A stretch of DNA of 46,036 nucleotides from DATLFA01 sp039934635 (GTDB taxonomy: Bacteria > Actinomycetota > Acidimicrobiia > Acidimicrobiales > WLNW01). Of this stretch, positions 1-8,184 are shown piece by piece. The DNA lies in assembly GCA_039934635.1 (NCBI GenBank), contig JBDTLT010000018.1:1-46036 (forward strand), in the 5' to 3' direction. Both the position numbers and the translations under genes were made by a program. The notes beneath the pieces are model-generated. The model had not been told where the DNA came from and did no database searches. It saw only the letters and a program-made list of their open reading frames with translations. Position 1 is the first letter of the stretch. Every line of letters begins with the position of its first letter.

Positions 1-2
1 GC

Positions 3-470
3 AAGAAGCCGCTGAACATCTTGTTGACGCTGGCCCACAACGACCAGTTGATCGGCCCGTTCCTGCAATGGGCCGCCGCGCTGGCCGTACACGGCGCGCT
101 CGAGCGGCGCGACGCGGAGTTGTTGGCGTTGCGGGCCGCGTGGAACTGCCAATCCGAGTTCGAATGGGGGCACCACGTCGAATACGCGGAGCACTTCGGG
201 TTGCAGCGCGACGAGATCGACCGGGTACCGCACGGCCCGGAGGCAGGGGGATGGATGCCCCATCAGGTGGCGTTGTTGCGAGCGGCCGACGAGCTCCACT
301 CGTCGGCATTGATCAGCGACGGTACCTATGCCGAGCTGAACTCGATGTTCAACCCGGCGCAGCTGATCGAGTTGGTGATGACCGTCGGTCAGTACACGAT
401 GCTGTCGATGGTGGCGAACAGCTTCGAGGTGGCCATGGAGCCGGGCCTCGAGTCGTTGCCGGCCCGGTAG
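3..470 (+). CDS. Carboxymuconolactone decarboxylase family protein, 5' partial
   Basis: The reading frame is open from the left edge (frame beginning at base 3) to TAG at 468-470, so the N-terminus lies outside the window; about 155 codons are visible. The segment LALRAAWNCQSEFEWGHHVE matches the helical core of the CMD/AhpD-like family, where this stretch usually carries the proton-relay His and Glu. Only one Cys is present, so it is not an AhpD-type CxxC peroxidase partner. Many small CMD-like proteins in actinobacterial catabolic clusters have unknown substrates; gamma-carboxymuconolactone decarboxylation is only one option. It converges on the dioxygenase at 486-1337 with a 15-bp gap. Confidence 0.8.
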   Translation, partial: KKPLNILLTLAHNDQLIGPFLQWAAALAVHGALERRDAELLALRAAWNCQSEFEWGHHVEYAEHFGLQRDEIDRVPHGPEAGGWMPHQVALLRAADELHSSALISDGTYAELNSMFNPAQLIELVMTVGQYTMLSMVANSFEVAMEPGLESLPAR

Positions 471-485
471 CCGCGGCGGCGACCC

Positions 486-1337
486 TTACCGGAACGGCTT
501 GTCGCCGGCGATCACGATGCGGTGCATCACGCGGCGACCCGGGTAGTCGGGCACGCCGTAGTGCTGCGTCGAGCGGTTGTCCCAGAATGCGACCGAACCG
601 GGCTGCCACCGGAAGCGGCACTGGAAGAGCGGGTCGCGCACGTGGTCGAACAGGAACGGCAACAGCATCTCGTTCTCACGCTCGGTGAGCCCCACGATGC
701 GGGTGGCGTAGTTGCGGTTGACGTACAGCAGCTTGCGCTTGGTCACGGGATGCGTGCGGACGATCGGGTGGCGCACCAGCGGGTAGCGAGCGCGCAGCTT
801 GCGCAGCTCGGCCTCGGGGTCGTCGAAGTCGTCGAAGGTCGTGTACTTGACCTTCATGTAGTCGTGCTCGGCGTCGAGCTCCTCGACCATCTCGCGCAGC
901 GCCGGCGACAGTGCCTCGTAGGCCGCGTACATGTTGGCCCAGCAGGTGTCGCCGCCGTAGGCCGGCAATTCGACGGCCCGCAGCACTGTGCCCAGCGGTG
1001 GGCTCTCCATGAACGTGCCGTCGGTGTGCCAGCTGTCCACACGCGAGCCGAGCGCGGCCGCGCCGTTGTCGAAGGCCAGCGCGTGCATCTCGGGCACGTC
1101 GGGATTGGCCGGCGGGGCGAGCACGAACGGCTCGAGCTCGCCGAATTGGGCGGCAAAATCCCGCTGCTGCGCGTCGGTGAGGTGCTGATCGCGGAAGAAC
1201 ACCACGAGGTGATCGATCAACGCCTGCTCGATCGCTTCGACGTCGGTCGTCGCCAGCGGCTCGCGTAGGTCGACGCCCGAAATCTCCGCGCCGACGACAC
1301 TCGTGACAGGTCTGATCGCGACAGCCATGGGCATCAT
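486..1337 (-). CDS. TauD/TfdA-family Fe(II)/alpha-ketoglutarate dioxygenase
   Basis: The 283-residue length is normal for the family. The iron ligands of the facial triad are visible: H104 and D106 in SWHTDGTF and the distal H259 in TQHYGV. R273 in MHRIVIAGD is the usual 2-oxoglutarate carboxylate-binding Arg. The enzyme should be a cytosolic hydroxylase that couples 2-oxoglutarate decarboxylation to substrate oxidation; the substrate (sulfonate, phenoxyacid, carnitine-like or other) cannot be read. Three Met codons lie within the first four (MMPM), so the true start may be the third, giving 280 aa. It lies 460 bp downstream of the hydratase on the same strand, so it may have its own promoter. 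A paralogue is at 14439-15221. Confidence 0.9.
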   Translation of the reverse strand: MMPMAVAIRPVTSVVGAEISGVDLREPLATTDVEAIEQALIDHLVVFFRDQHLTDAQQRDFAAQFGELEPFVLAPPANPDVPEMHALAFDNGAAALGSRVDSWHTDGTFMESPPLGTVLRAVELPAYGGDTCWANMYAAYEALSPALREMVEELDAEHDYMKVKYTTFDDFDDPEAELRKLRARYPLVRHPIVRTHPVTKRKLLYVNRNYATRIVGLTERENEMLLPFLFDHVRDPLFQCRFRWQPGSVAFWDNRSTQHYGVPDYPGRRVMHRIVIAGDKPFR

Positions 1338-1536
1338 TGTCGCACAGGCGGTGGGCGCCGGAGCGGGCCCCGAGCTTGATCTACGAGAGCCGTATACGAA
1401 GCGAGGGCGCGGTCAGCCGAGACATCATGAACGATGTACGGCGGCCGAGTACGAACGGAGCTTCGTAGTGCAAACGCACGCCCAGCGTGCTTTGGGCAAG
1501 CTCGCACGTTCGCAATCTGAGCCCTCGGATTCAGTC

Positions 1537-1585
1537 GTTCTCGCTGTCGAACGTCGCAATATGTCCGACGTTCGACAGCGAGAAC
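1537..1585. repeat. Perfect 20-bp inverted repeat with 9-nt loop
   Basis: The left arm 1537-1556 (GTTCTCGCTGTCGAACGTCG) is the exact reverse complement of 1566-1585; the loop 1557-1565 reads CAATATGTC. There is no T-tract on either side, so a classical intrinsic terminator is not supported. It could be a hairpin terminator without a U-tract, a large operator, or the footprint of a mobile element. Confidence is in the structure, not the role. Confidence 0.85.
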
Positions 1586-1684
1586 CGGGCATCAGTCGCC
1601 CACCGACCCCAGCAACCTCGCACTGCTGTGCGGATGTAGGCCGCGCGTAGCGCGGTGGAGCGACCGATGTGTGCGGCGGCGCGT

Positions 1685-1721
1685 TTCGGTGACACTGGCC
1701 AACTTCGGTAACACTGGCCAA
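1685..1721. repeat. Tandem direct repeat, two 18-bp units
   Basis: TTCGGTGACACTGGCCAA (1685-1702) and TTCGGTAACACTGGCCAA (1704-1721) differ at one base and are separated by one C. Ends built from two or three such short repeats are typical of IS21-family insertion sequences. No istA or istB coding remnant is visible nearby, so at most this is a terminal scar. The assignment to IS21 rests on general resemblance only. Confidence 0.6.
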
Positions 1722-1797
1722 TCGCGCAAAACGACATGCCCCGTGGGTGCAGACCCGGACGTCCCCGCGGGGACGCCGAAGCCGGGCGGCCCGTCGG

Positions 1798-2643
1798 CTA
1801 GCGCAGGCGATACGGCGGGCGTTGTCCCGACGCGAACCGCTCTTGCCCTCGGGTCAGGTTCTCGTTGTTGGTGCCGAGCCAGGAGAACGGCCCGCAGTTG
1901 GCGATGGCTTGACTGCGGTGCATCTCGCGGCCGTTCCAGATGGCGCGCACGGTGGCCTGCACGGGCAGGGTGTCGTGCGCGGCGATGCGTGCCGCCGCCC
2001 ATTCGGCAGATGCCCGCAATTCGGCGGCCGGCACGACCTCGGTGACCATGCCGATCTCGCAGGCGCGCCGCGCCGACATGCGTTCGGACCCACCGATCAG
2101 CGACAGCCGCAGGATCTCGCCGAGCGGCATCTTCTGCAACATGTGCACGCCTTCGTAGGTGATCGGCATGCCGTAGTCGAGATGGGGGTCGAAGAAGGTC
2201 GCATGGTCGGCGGCGATGATGAAATCGACTTCACCCAGCATGTAGAAGGCGCCCGCACAGGCCATGCCGTTGACGGCCGCGATGACCGGCTTCCAGAGGT
2301 CGTTGGCCTTGGGCCCGAGATAGCGACCGGGGTCGTCGTACATGAACGGAGTGGCGATCATCAGCTTGTCCGCGGCAGCGGTGTCGGCCGCGTTCTCGGA
2401 GGGCGCGTCCTCGGCCCAATCAGTGCGCACCTCCGAACGATCGATGCCCGTGCAGAACGCGTCATCACCGGTGGCCGTGAGCACCACGACACGCACTTCG
2501 TCGCGATGGCGCAACGTGGTCCACACCTCTTGGAGCTCGAGGCACATCGGAAAGGTGAACGCGTTGCGTCGCTGTGGGCGGTTGAGCGTCACCCACGCGA
2601 TGCCGTCGGCCTCTTCGTACAGGATGGTGTCGAATGCTCGCAT
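1798..2643 (-). CDS. Enoyl-CoA hydratase/isomerase (crotonase) family protein
   Basis: The 281-residue protein has the crotonase N-terminus (ITLNRP-type WVTLNRPQRRNAF), the oxyanion-hole region ATGDDAFCTGIDRSE and the second segment VIAAVNGMACAGAFYMLGEVD. The usual catalytic Glu pair of classical hydratases is not obvious: FFDPHLDYGM replaces the common PExxLG stretch, so the reaction may be isomerisation, hydrolysis or another crotonase chemistry. The ATG at 2643 was chosen because the longer frame runs back into the upstream ligase gene. It lies 2 nt after the stop of the acyl-CoA ligase and is probably co-transcribed with it. Predicted role: beta-oxidation-like processing of the CoA thioester made by that ligase. 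Confidence 0.87.
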   Translation of the reverse strand: MRAFDTILYEEADGIAWVTLNRPQRRNAFTFPMCLELQEVWTTLRHRDEVRVVVLTATGDDAFCTGIDRSEVRTDWAEDAPSENAADTAAADKLMIATPFMYDDPGRYLGPKANDLWKPVIAAVNGMACAGAFYMLGEVDFIIAADHATFFDPHLDYGMPITYEGVHMLQKMPLGEILRLSLIGGSERMSARRACEIGMVTEVVPAAELRASAEWAAARIAAHDTLPVQATVRAIWNGREMHRSQAIANCGPFSWLGTNNENLTRGQERFASGQRPPYRLR

Positions 2644-2645
2644 CG

Positions 2646-4175
2646 TCAGTTGTACCTCTTGCGTAGGTCGGCTTTGAGTACTTTGCCGGTGGAGTTGTAG
2701 GGCAGCGCGTCGAGCAACTCGAGTTGTTCGGGGATTTTCTGGCGCATCAACCCCGCGGCGACGCAGTACTCCGCCAGCGCCGCGAGTGTCGGCGGGTGCG
2801 CAGGATCCATGGGCACGACGACCGCGCAACCGCGCTCGCCCCGCTCGTCATCGGGCAGGCCGACGACCGCGACATCGCGGATGTCGGGATGCTCGATGAG
2901 CACGTCCTCGACTTCTTTGGCGCTGATGTTCTCGCCCTTGCGGATGATGATGTCCTTGAGCCGCCCGGTCACGGTGAGTTGACCGCGCTCGTCCATGCGC
3001 CCGAGATCACCGGTGCGCAACCAGCCATCGGGCAGGAGCGCGTCGGCATCGAGCGACCCGTCGAGGTAGCCGAGAAAGAGCATGTCGCCGCGCACCTGTA
3101 TCTCGCCGTCTTGATTCGGGTCGGCAACCACGTCGTCGGGGCGAACGATGCGCATCTCCGCGCCGACCATCGTGCGACCGTCGGTGGCGAGCACGTCGTC
3201 GGGGTCGCCCGAATGGTTGAGCACGAGCGCCGGGCACTCGGTGAGCCCGTAGCCCGACACGACGTCGACTCCCAGCACCCGCCGCGCGTCGCGCTGCATG
3301 TTGGCCGGCTTGGCCGCGCCGCCACCGATCAGCAATCGCAGCCGCGGGAAGAGGCGACTGTCACTTTGCTCTTGCTCGTCGATAAAGGTACGCCAGAATG
3401 CCGGGCCCGAACCGGCGAGCGTCACGCCGTAGCGCGTCAGCGCGTCGACGACCACTGCCCGGTCGAACGCCTCGACGATGACGAGTTGATTGCCCGCCAT
3501 CAGAGCGATGATCAAAAGCGACACGCCACCGATGTGGGCGTAGGGAAAGATCAACGTCATCACGTCGTCATCGGTCAACCGCCAGGGTTCGATCATGCCC
3601 CAGGACGACGCGGCGATCGTGGCGTCGGAGTGCTTCGCTCCTTTGGGGTCCGACGTCGTGCCCGACGTGTAGAAGATCCACCGCAGATCGGTGGCCGACG
3701 GTGCCGTAGGCGTCGGCGGCAACGTTGCCGGATCGCCGTCGGGAAGCGCTCGGTCGACGGTGATCAACGTCGGTGGATCGTCCATCGTCGCCGTAGCGCT
3801 CGTGGCCAACTCGACGTAGTCGGTGCCGCGCCAGACGGTGGGCACGAGCATCAACGGTGCCGCGGTCTGGCGGGCGATGAACGCGATCTCGCGCTGGCGA
3901 TACACCGGAATCAGCGGCACTTGGATCGCGCCGAGGCGCGAGAGCGCCGCGCTGAGCACGAGCGACTCGATCCACGTCGGCAGCATCCACATGACGCGCG
4001 TGCCTTGCCCGACCCCGCGCCCGTGCAAACCGGCGGCAGCGCGCTCGGCGAGGTACTTGAACTCGCCGAAGGTGACCGTGCGCCCGTGCTCGTCGACGAC
4101 GAGTGGGCGGTCGGCAGACAGCGCGGCGCGCCGCTCGACCAACGACCACAGGTCTCGGTCGTCGAGAGCGGTCAT
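2646..4175 (-). CDS. AMP-forming acyl-CoA ligase (FadD-like)
   Basis: A 509-residue ANL-superfamily adenylating enzyme. Visible motifs are the P-loop-like YTSGTTSDPKG (about 169-179), the A5-like segment VVSGYGLTECP, DGWLRTGDLG (A7), GRLKDIIIRKGENIS (A8 hinge) and the C-terminal NSTGKVLKADL with catalytic K498. It should activate a carboxylic acid to acyl-AMP and then the CoA thioester in the cytosol. Its ATG overlaps the TGA of the transporter gene (ATGA, 4 nt), and its stop is 2 nt before the hydratase start. The three therefore form a transport, activation and oxidation unit. Substrate chain length or ring type cannot be inferred. Confidence 0.93.
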   Translation of the reverse strand: MTALDDRDLWSLVERRAALSADRPLVVDEHGRTVTFGEFKYLAERAAAGLHGRGVGQGTRVMWMLPTWIESLVLSAALSRLGAIQVPLIPVYRQREIAFIARQTAAPLMLVPTVWRGTDYVELATSATATMDDPPTLITVDRALPDGDPATLPPTPTAPSATDLRWIFYTSGTTSDPKGAKHSDATIAASSWGMIEPWRLTDDDVMTLIFPYAHIGGVSLLIIALMAGNQLVIVEAFDRAVVVDALTRYGVTLAGSGPAFWRTFIDEQEQSDSRLFPRLRLLIGGGAAKPANMQRDARRVLGVDVVSGYGLTECPALVLNHSGDPDDVLATDGRTMVGAEMRIVRPDDVVADPNQDGEIQVRGDMLFLGYLDGSLDADALLPDGWLRTGDLGRMDERGQLTVTGRLKDIIIRKGENISAKEVEDVLIEHPDIRDVAVVGLPDDERGERGCAVVVPMDPAHPPTLAALAEYCVAAGLMRQKIPEQLELLDALPYNSTGKVLKADLRKRYN

Positions 4176-5686
4176 GGCTGGATGCTAGTCAGAGCGGTGC
4201 GACGGTTGAGGGTGGCGGCCAACGTCATCAACACGACGAGCGTGATGCTCGACCAGCGCATGCCGTACGTGAACGCGCGGTCGGCGGCGGCCGAGAACTG
4301 CGCGCCGCGCGAGCCTCCGATTTCGTCGCCGACTCGGTGGGCCGCGCTGATCGCGCTGCGGGCCTGCTCTCGTTGTGCGTCGGACAGACCCGCCACTGCG
4401 CTGCCGAGGCGCGAGCGGTAACCGAGCGCGTGAATGGTGCCCATGAGGGCGATGCCGAGCGCCACGCCCATCTCACGCGTGATGTCGTTCATGGCGGAGC
4501 CCATGCCGGCATTGGCCGGGGGCACCGACTCCATGATGGCGGTCGTCGATGGCGCGATGACCACTGCGATACCTGCGCCGAGGACGAACAGGAAGACCGC
4601 CATGTAGGCGTAGTGCGTGTGCGGCCCGACGAAGGCGATGCCGAAGTAGGCGATTGCCATAAGGCCGAGCCCTCCGGCAACGAGTTGGCGCGGGTCGAAC
4701 CGGCGGGCGAGTTGTCCCGTGCGCGGCGCGATCAATGCGATGGTTGCGGAGATCGGCAAGACGCCGAATCCTCCGCGCAGGGCGCTGTAGCCCTTGACCG
4801 ATTGCAGGTACTGGACGGCGGTGAACTGAAAGCCGAAGATGCTGAGGTAGGCAACGGTGATCGTGATGGCGCCGACCGTGAACCCGCGGCGACGGAACAA
4901 GCGCAACTCGAGCATGGGCGCCGGGTTGCGCAACTCCCAGAGTGCGAAGGCGAGCAGCAACAACGCGCCCGCCGCGAGCGCACTGATCGTCAAGCTGTCG
5001 AGCCATCCTCTTTCGGGTGCCTCGATGATGCCGAACAACAGACTGGTGAAGCCGGCGCTCGACAAGACGAACGCGACCGGATCGAGCCGGCGCGGGTGTG
5101 GGTCACGCGACTTTGGCACGACGAAGAAACCGACCACGAACGTCACCACCGCGATGACCACACCGGCGATGAACACCGAACCCCACCAGAAGTGGTCGAG
5201 CAACAGGCCGGCAAGCACGGGCCCGACGCACCCCGCGATGCCCGCCGTGCCCGCCCAGATGCCGATGGCGGTGGCGCGTTCGGGGCCGCTGAAGACATTG
5301 GCCAGGATCGAGAGCGTCGACGGCATGATCAACGCCGCGCCCACTCCCATGACCGCACGAACCGCGATCAACTGCGTCGTGGTGTCGCACACCACGCTCA
5401 CCAACGATGCCGCGGCGAAGACGGCCAGGCCGATCTGCAACGTGCCCTTGCGGCCGAAGCGATCGCTGAGCGAGCCGCACACCAAGAGCAGGCTGGCGAA
5501 GACGAGCGCGTACGCGTCGACGATCCACTGGAGATCACTTTGCGACGCGTGCAGTTGTCGTGACAGCGACGGCAGCGCCAGGTAGAGCGAGCTGTTGGTG
5601 ATGACGACGAGGAACATGCTGAGGCACAGCACGACCAACGTCCACCAGCGGCGCGCGTGTTGCCCGTCGTGGTGCAGATCACTCAC
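4172..5686 (-). CDS. MFS transporter, DHA2 (EmrB/QacA-like) family
   Basis: 504 residues, almost entirely hydrophobic helices, consistent with the 14-TM DHA2 branch. The first helix starts near residue 14 after a short cytoplasmic N-terminus. The loop with GSLSDRFGRKGTLQIG is the classic MFS motif A between TM2 and TM3, and SILANVFSGPERATAIGIWAG is the second conserved stretch. Start is GTG at 5686, 12 nt after the amidohydrolase stop; the stop overlaps the ligase ATG. DHA2 proteins are mostly proton-driven drug or metabolite exporters, so this may export an inhibitory intermediate, although substrate uptake cannot be excluded. Confidence 0.92.
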   Translation of the reverse strand: MSDLHHDGQHARRWWTLVVLCLSMFLVVITNSSLYLALPSLSRQLHASQSDLQWIVDAYALVFASLLLVCGSLSDRFGRKGTLQIGLAVFAAASLVSVVCDTTTQLIAVRAVMGVGAALIMPSTLSILANVFSGPERATAIGIWAGTAGIAGCVGPVLAGLLLDHFWWGSVFIAGVVIAVVTFVVGFFVVPKSRDPHPRRLDPVAFVLSSAGFTSLLFGIIEAPERGWLDSLTISALAAGALLLLAFALWELRNPAPMLELRLFRRRGFTVGAITITVAYLSIFGFQFTAVQYLQSVKGYSALRGGFGVLPISATIALIAPRTGQLARRFDPRQLVAGGLGLMAIAYFGIAFVGPHTHYAYMAVFLFVLGAGIAVVIAPSTTAIMESVPPANAGMGSAMNDITREMGVALGIALMGTIHALGYRSRLGSAVAGLSDAQREQARSAISAAHRVGDEIGGSRGAQFSAAADRAFTYGMRWSSITLVVLMTLAATLNRRTALTSIQP

Positions 5687-5698
5687 GAGCGGTGCAGA

Positions 5699-7027
5699 TC
5701 AATTTGAGCGCAGGAACTCGCGGGCGTAGGCCTCGACCGCGGTCCCATCGAAGAACCGGGGGTTCATGCCGCCGTGCAGGCGGATGGCGTTGTCACACGC
5801 GAACTCGCGAAAGTCGTCATCGGTGAGCAACCCGTGCTCGACGAGCTCGTAGGCCTCGGGCAGCACTTCGCGAAAGTCCGGCACATCCCAGTGCCCGATG
5901 TCGGACCCGAGGACGGCCCGCAAACGCACGCCGTGGGGGTTGTTCGGGTTGAACGCCCACGCATTGGTCGGGTCGTCGGCCTCGCACCCGAAGTAGAAGT
6001 GGGAAACAAACAGGTCGATGATGTCTTCGGCCGACTTTGCTTCCATGCGCCAGAACTCGTCGAGGTTTTCGGGGTGGGTGTCCTGGAGCGCGCTGGTCGA
6101 GCGGCGGACTTCGTCGGTGGCGTAGCGAGCGCCGCCGTACTGCTCGAGCAACGCATAGAACGTCTCGGTGTCGAGCCGGGCCGGGTCGAGGTTGTGGATG
6201 TTGGCGCCACCCCGCTTTTCGAAACGAGCGATGACGTCGGCGAGCATGATGACCGCGTAGGCCGCGCCTCCTTCGAGGAAGGCAAAGTTGAGTTTGGGGA
6301 ACCGGCGAGTCACGCCTCCCAACAACAACGCCTTGGCGATCGCATGACCGGACTCCGCGAAGTGGCCGACGTGGTTGTACATGTAGGACGTCGTCGAGCG
6401 GAAGCCGATGGCCTGACTGCCGCTGTGCGCGGTGTACGCGACGCCGAGATCGATGCAGCGTTGCCACACGGGGTCGTAGTCGTAGGCGCTGTCTACGCCG
6501 AACACGTCGTAGTGCACACCGTCTTTCGTCGGGCGCGGTACATAGCTGGCGAACAATGCGGCCTTGAAGCCGAGTTCGTTCACCGCGTGCTCGAGGTGCC
6601 CGATGGCTTCTTCGGGCGTATCCATGGGGATGGCCGCGGGGATCGTGATGCGATCGCTGAGGTCACGCATGTGGTCGGCGTAGTACGAGTTGAAGGCGCG
6701 TGTCGCGACGTGGCGCAACTCGGCATCGGGCTCACGCAGCACCGCGAGACCGCTCGTCGGGTAGACGATCGCAAAATCGATGCCGAGCTCGGGCAGCCGC
6801 TCGTGGAGCAACTTGGGCACGAACGATGTGGCGCGGTCGAGCGCGTCTCGCGGCGTGGCCCACCAGGCCAGCGCGTTGCCGCCGATCGGTGTGTAGCCCT
6901 GGCTGTGCTTGGCGACCAGTCGGTCGGTCACCGCCGCGCCACCGATCTCGCGTGCGTATTCGGCGACATGGGGGATCACCTCGAGCAGGTGACCGTCGGT
7001 GTCGATGATCGGATGATCGAACTTCAT
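5699..7027 (-). CDS. Amidohydrolase-2 family metal-dependent hydrolase
   Basis: 442 residues from the ATG at 7027; the longer open frame upstream runs across the divergent SDR and is not credible. The N-terminal IIDTDGHLLE replaces the usual HxH with DxDxH. HSGSQAIGF, FAFLEGGAAY and GSDIGHWDVPD mark successive TIM-barrel strands carrying metal and catalytic residues. Members of this branch include decarboxylases (ACMSD and gamma-resorcylate type) and hydrolases; the reaction here is undetermined. It is the first gene of the leftward group leading to MFS, ligase and hydratase, separated from the divergent SDR by only 37 bp. A clear paralogue is at 25963-27402, sharing GCEADD, GSDIGHWDVPD and FxCDNAIRLHG. 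Confidence 0.9.
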   Translation of the reverse strand: MKFDHPIIDTDGHLLEVIPHVAEYAREIGGAAVTDRLVAKHSQGYTPIGGNALAWWATPRDALDRATSFVPKLLHERLPELGIDFAIVYPTSGLAVLREPDAELRHVATRAFNSYYADHMRDLSDRITIPAAIPMDTPEEAIGHLEHAVNELGFKAALFASYVPRPTKDGVHYDVFGVDSAYDYDPVWQRCIDLGVAYTAHSGSQAIGFRSTTSYMYNHVGHFAESGHAIAKALLLGGVTRRFPKLNFAFLEGGAAYAVIMLADVIARFEKRGGANIHNLDPARLDTETFYALLEQYGGARYATDEVRRSTSALQDTHPENLDEFWRMEAKSAEDIIDLFVSHFYFGCEADDPTNAWAFNPNNPHGVRLRAVLGSDIGHWDVPDFREVLPEAYELVEHGLLTDDDFREFACDNAIRLHGGMNPRFFDGTAVEAYAREFLRSN

Positions 7028-7064
7028 CTGCGTCCCGTCCTTCGTCCTGTGCGATCGTAGACCG

Positions 7065-7832
7065 ATGACGATCGAACACAAGCCGCTCGACGGCAAGACG
7101 GCAATAGTCACTGGTGCCGGGCAGGGCGTCGGTCGCGGCGTTGCGCTCGCGCTCGCGTCGGCCGGCGCATCGCTCACCCTGATGGGACGCACCGAGAGCA
7201 AGCTCGTCGCCGTGCGCGACGAGGTCACCGCGCGAGGCGCTCGTGCGATCGTCGTCGCCGGCGATGTCAAGCAACTCGCCGACATCGAGGGTTGCGTCAC
7301 GGCGACGGTCGCAGAGTTCGGCACCGTCGACATCCTCGTGAACAACGCGCAAGAGGTCGCGCTCGGCTCGCTCCTCGAGTTGGCCGACGACGACGTCACC
7401 GCGGGTTGGGAGTCAGGGCCGATGGCGACGCTGCGGTTCATGCGCGTCTGCCATCCGCACCTGACCGGGGGCGGAGTCATCGTCAACATGGGCAGCCGCG
7501 CCGGGGTACGGCCCGACCCGGTCAATCGAGGTGCCTACGCCGCGGTCAAAGAAGCGATCCGCGCCTTCACCCGTGCCGCGGCGATGGAGTGGGCGAGCGA
7601 CGGCATCCGTGTCAATGCGGTGTTGCCCTACGCGATCTCGCCCGCGGTCGAGCGCCTCGCGGTCGAGCGGCCCGAGGAGTACGAAAAGACGCGCCGCGCC
7701 GTGCCGCTCGGCCGCATCGGCGATGCCGAGCTCGACATCGGTCGCGCGGTCGTGTTCCTCTGCGGGCCCGACTCCGGCTACATCACCGGCGCCACGATTC
7801 CGGTCGACGGCGGCAACGCCTTCTTGGGGTAG
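7065..7832 (+). CDS. Short-chain dehydrogenase/reductase
   Basis: 255 residues. Classical SDR features: cofactor loop TGAGQGVGRG (16-25), NNAQ at 93-96, catalytic S144, Y158 and K162 in YAAVK, and the C-terminal ITGATIPVDGG. There is no Asp at the end of strand beta2 (LMGRTESK), which suggests NADP(H) preference. It should oxidise or reduce an alcohol/ketone of the degraded substrate. It opens the rightward operon; the 37-bp spacer to the divergent amidohydrolase must contain both promoters, and no clear operator is visible in it. Confidence 0.93.
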   Translation: MTIEHKPLDGKTAIVTGAGQGVGRGVALALASAGASLTLMGRTESKLVAVRDEVTARGARAIVVAGDVKQLADIEGCVTATVAEFGTVDILVNNAQEVALGSLLELADDDVTAGWESGPMATLRFMRVCHPHLTGGGVIVNMGSRAGVRPDPVNRGAYAAVKEAIRAFTRAAAMEWASDGIRVNAVLPYAISPAVERLAVERPEEYEKTRRAVPLGRIGDAELDIGRAVVFLCGPDSGYITGATIPVDGGNAFLG

Positions 7833-7852
7833 TTGGCGGGCATGATGGGCGG

Positions 7853-8101
7853 ATGAAGAAATCGATCGACTTCGCGCTGCTCGACTCGCCGCCGTCGGAC
7901 GACGACGTTCCGCCGATGTCGTGGATCGTCGGCGTCGCCGACGTCTTCGACGACGCCGTGCCCCGAGTGTTCGTCGTGGCCGAAGAGCAAGGGCGCAACG
8001 GCTATGGCCAGACGCTCTATCTCGACGAGACAGAAGCCCGCCGTTTGCGAGCCGCCCTCGCGACCGCGCTGCGCGAGTTCGGCGCCGACCCCGGCCAGTA
8101 A
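7853..8101 (+). CDS. Small conserved-looking acidic protein, 82 aa
   Basis: Starts at ATG 7853, 20 bp after the SDR stop, and ends at TAA 8099-8101. The sequence begins MKKSIDFALLDSPPSDD and continues to a predicted C-terminal helix, EARRLRAALATALREFG. No recognised domain, signal peptide or Cys pair. Codon use (GC-rich third positions) matches the neighbours, and the gene fills the space between the SDR and the amidohydrolase, so I regard it as real. Function unknown. Confidence 0.65.
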   Translation: MKKSIDFALLDSPPSDDDVPPMSWIVGVADVFDDAVPRVFVVAEEQGRNGYGQTLYLDETEARRLRAALATALREFGADPGQ

Positions 8102-8184
8102 CCCTCGCCCACGCACTACGCTCGGACGGTCGGGTAGCACGCGCCTCGGGGGCGATCGTCCGCCGGGCACCAAGGGGGCTCGCT

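Larger units (their letters stand above)
1338..1797. other. 460-bp non-coding gap between two leftward genes
   Basis: No ORF here has family resemblance or plausible codon use. It holds two structured stretches listed separately: a perfect inverted repeat (1537-1585) and a tandem near-identical repeat (1685-1721). In a window where genes mostly overlap or abut, this is the only long gap, which suggests inserted or decayed mobile DNA, or a regulatory region for the dioxygenase to its left. Confidence 0.7.

Noticed and set aside
1531..1737. 68-aa minus-strand ORF across the inverted repeat
   Set aside because: Composition is biased by the repeats and there is no family or ribosome site; treated as non-coding.
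2724..4421. 565-codon plus-strand frame opposite the acyl-CoA ligase
   Set aside because: Composition is that of an antisense frame (Arg, Gly, His, Asp rich) with no domain; the ligase on the other strand carries all motifs.
5774..7060. 428-codon plus-strand frame opposite the first amidohydrolase
   Set aside because: Antisense shadow of the amidohydrolase; no recognisable family and no ribosome site.
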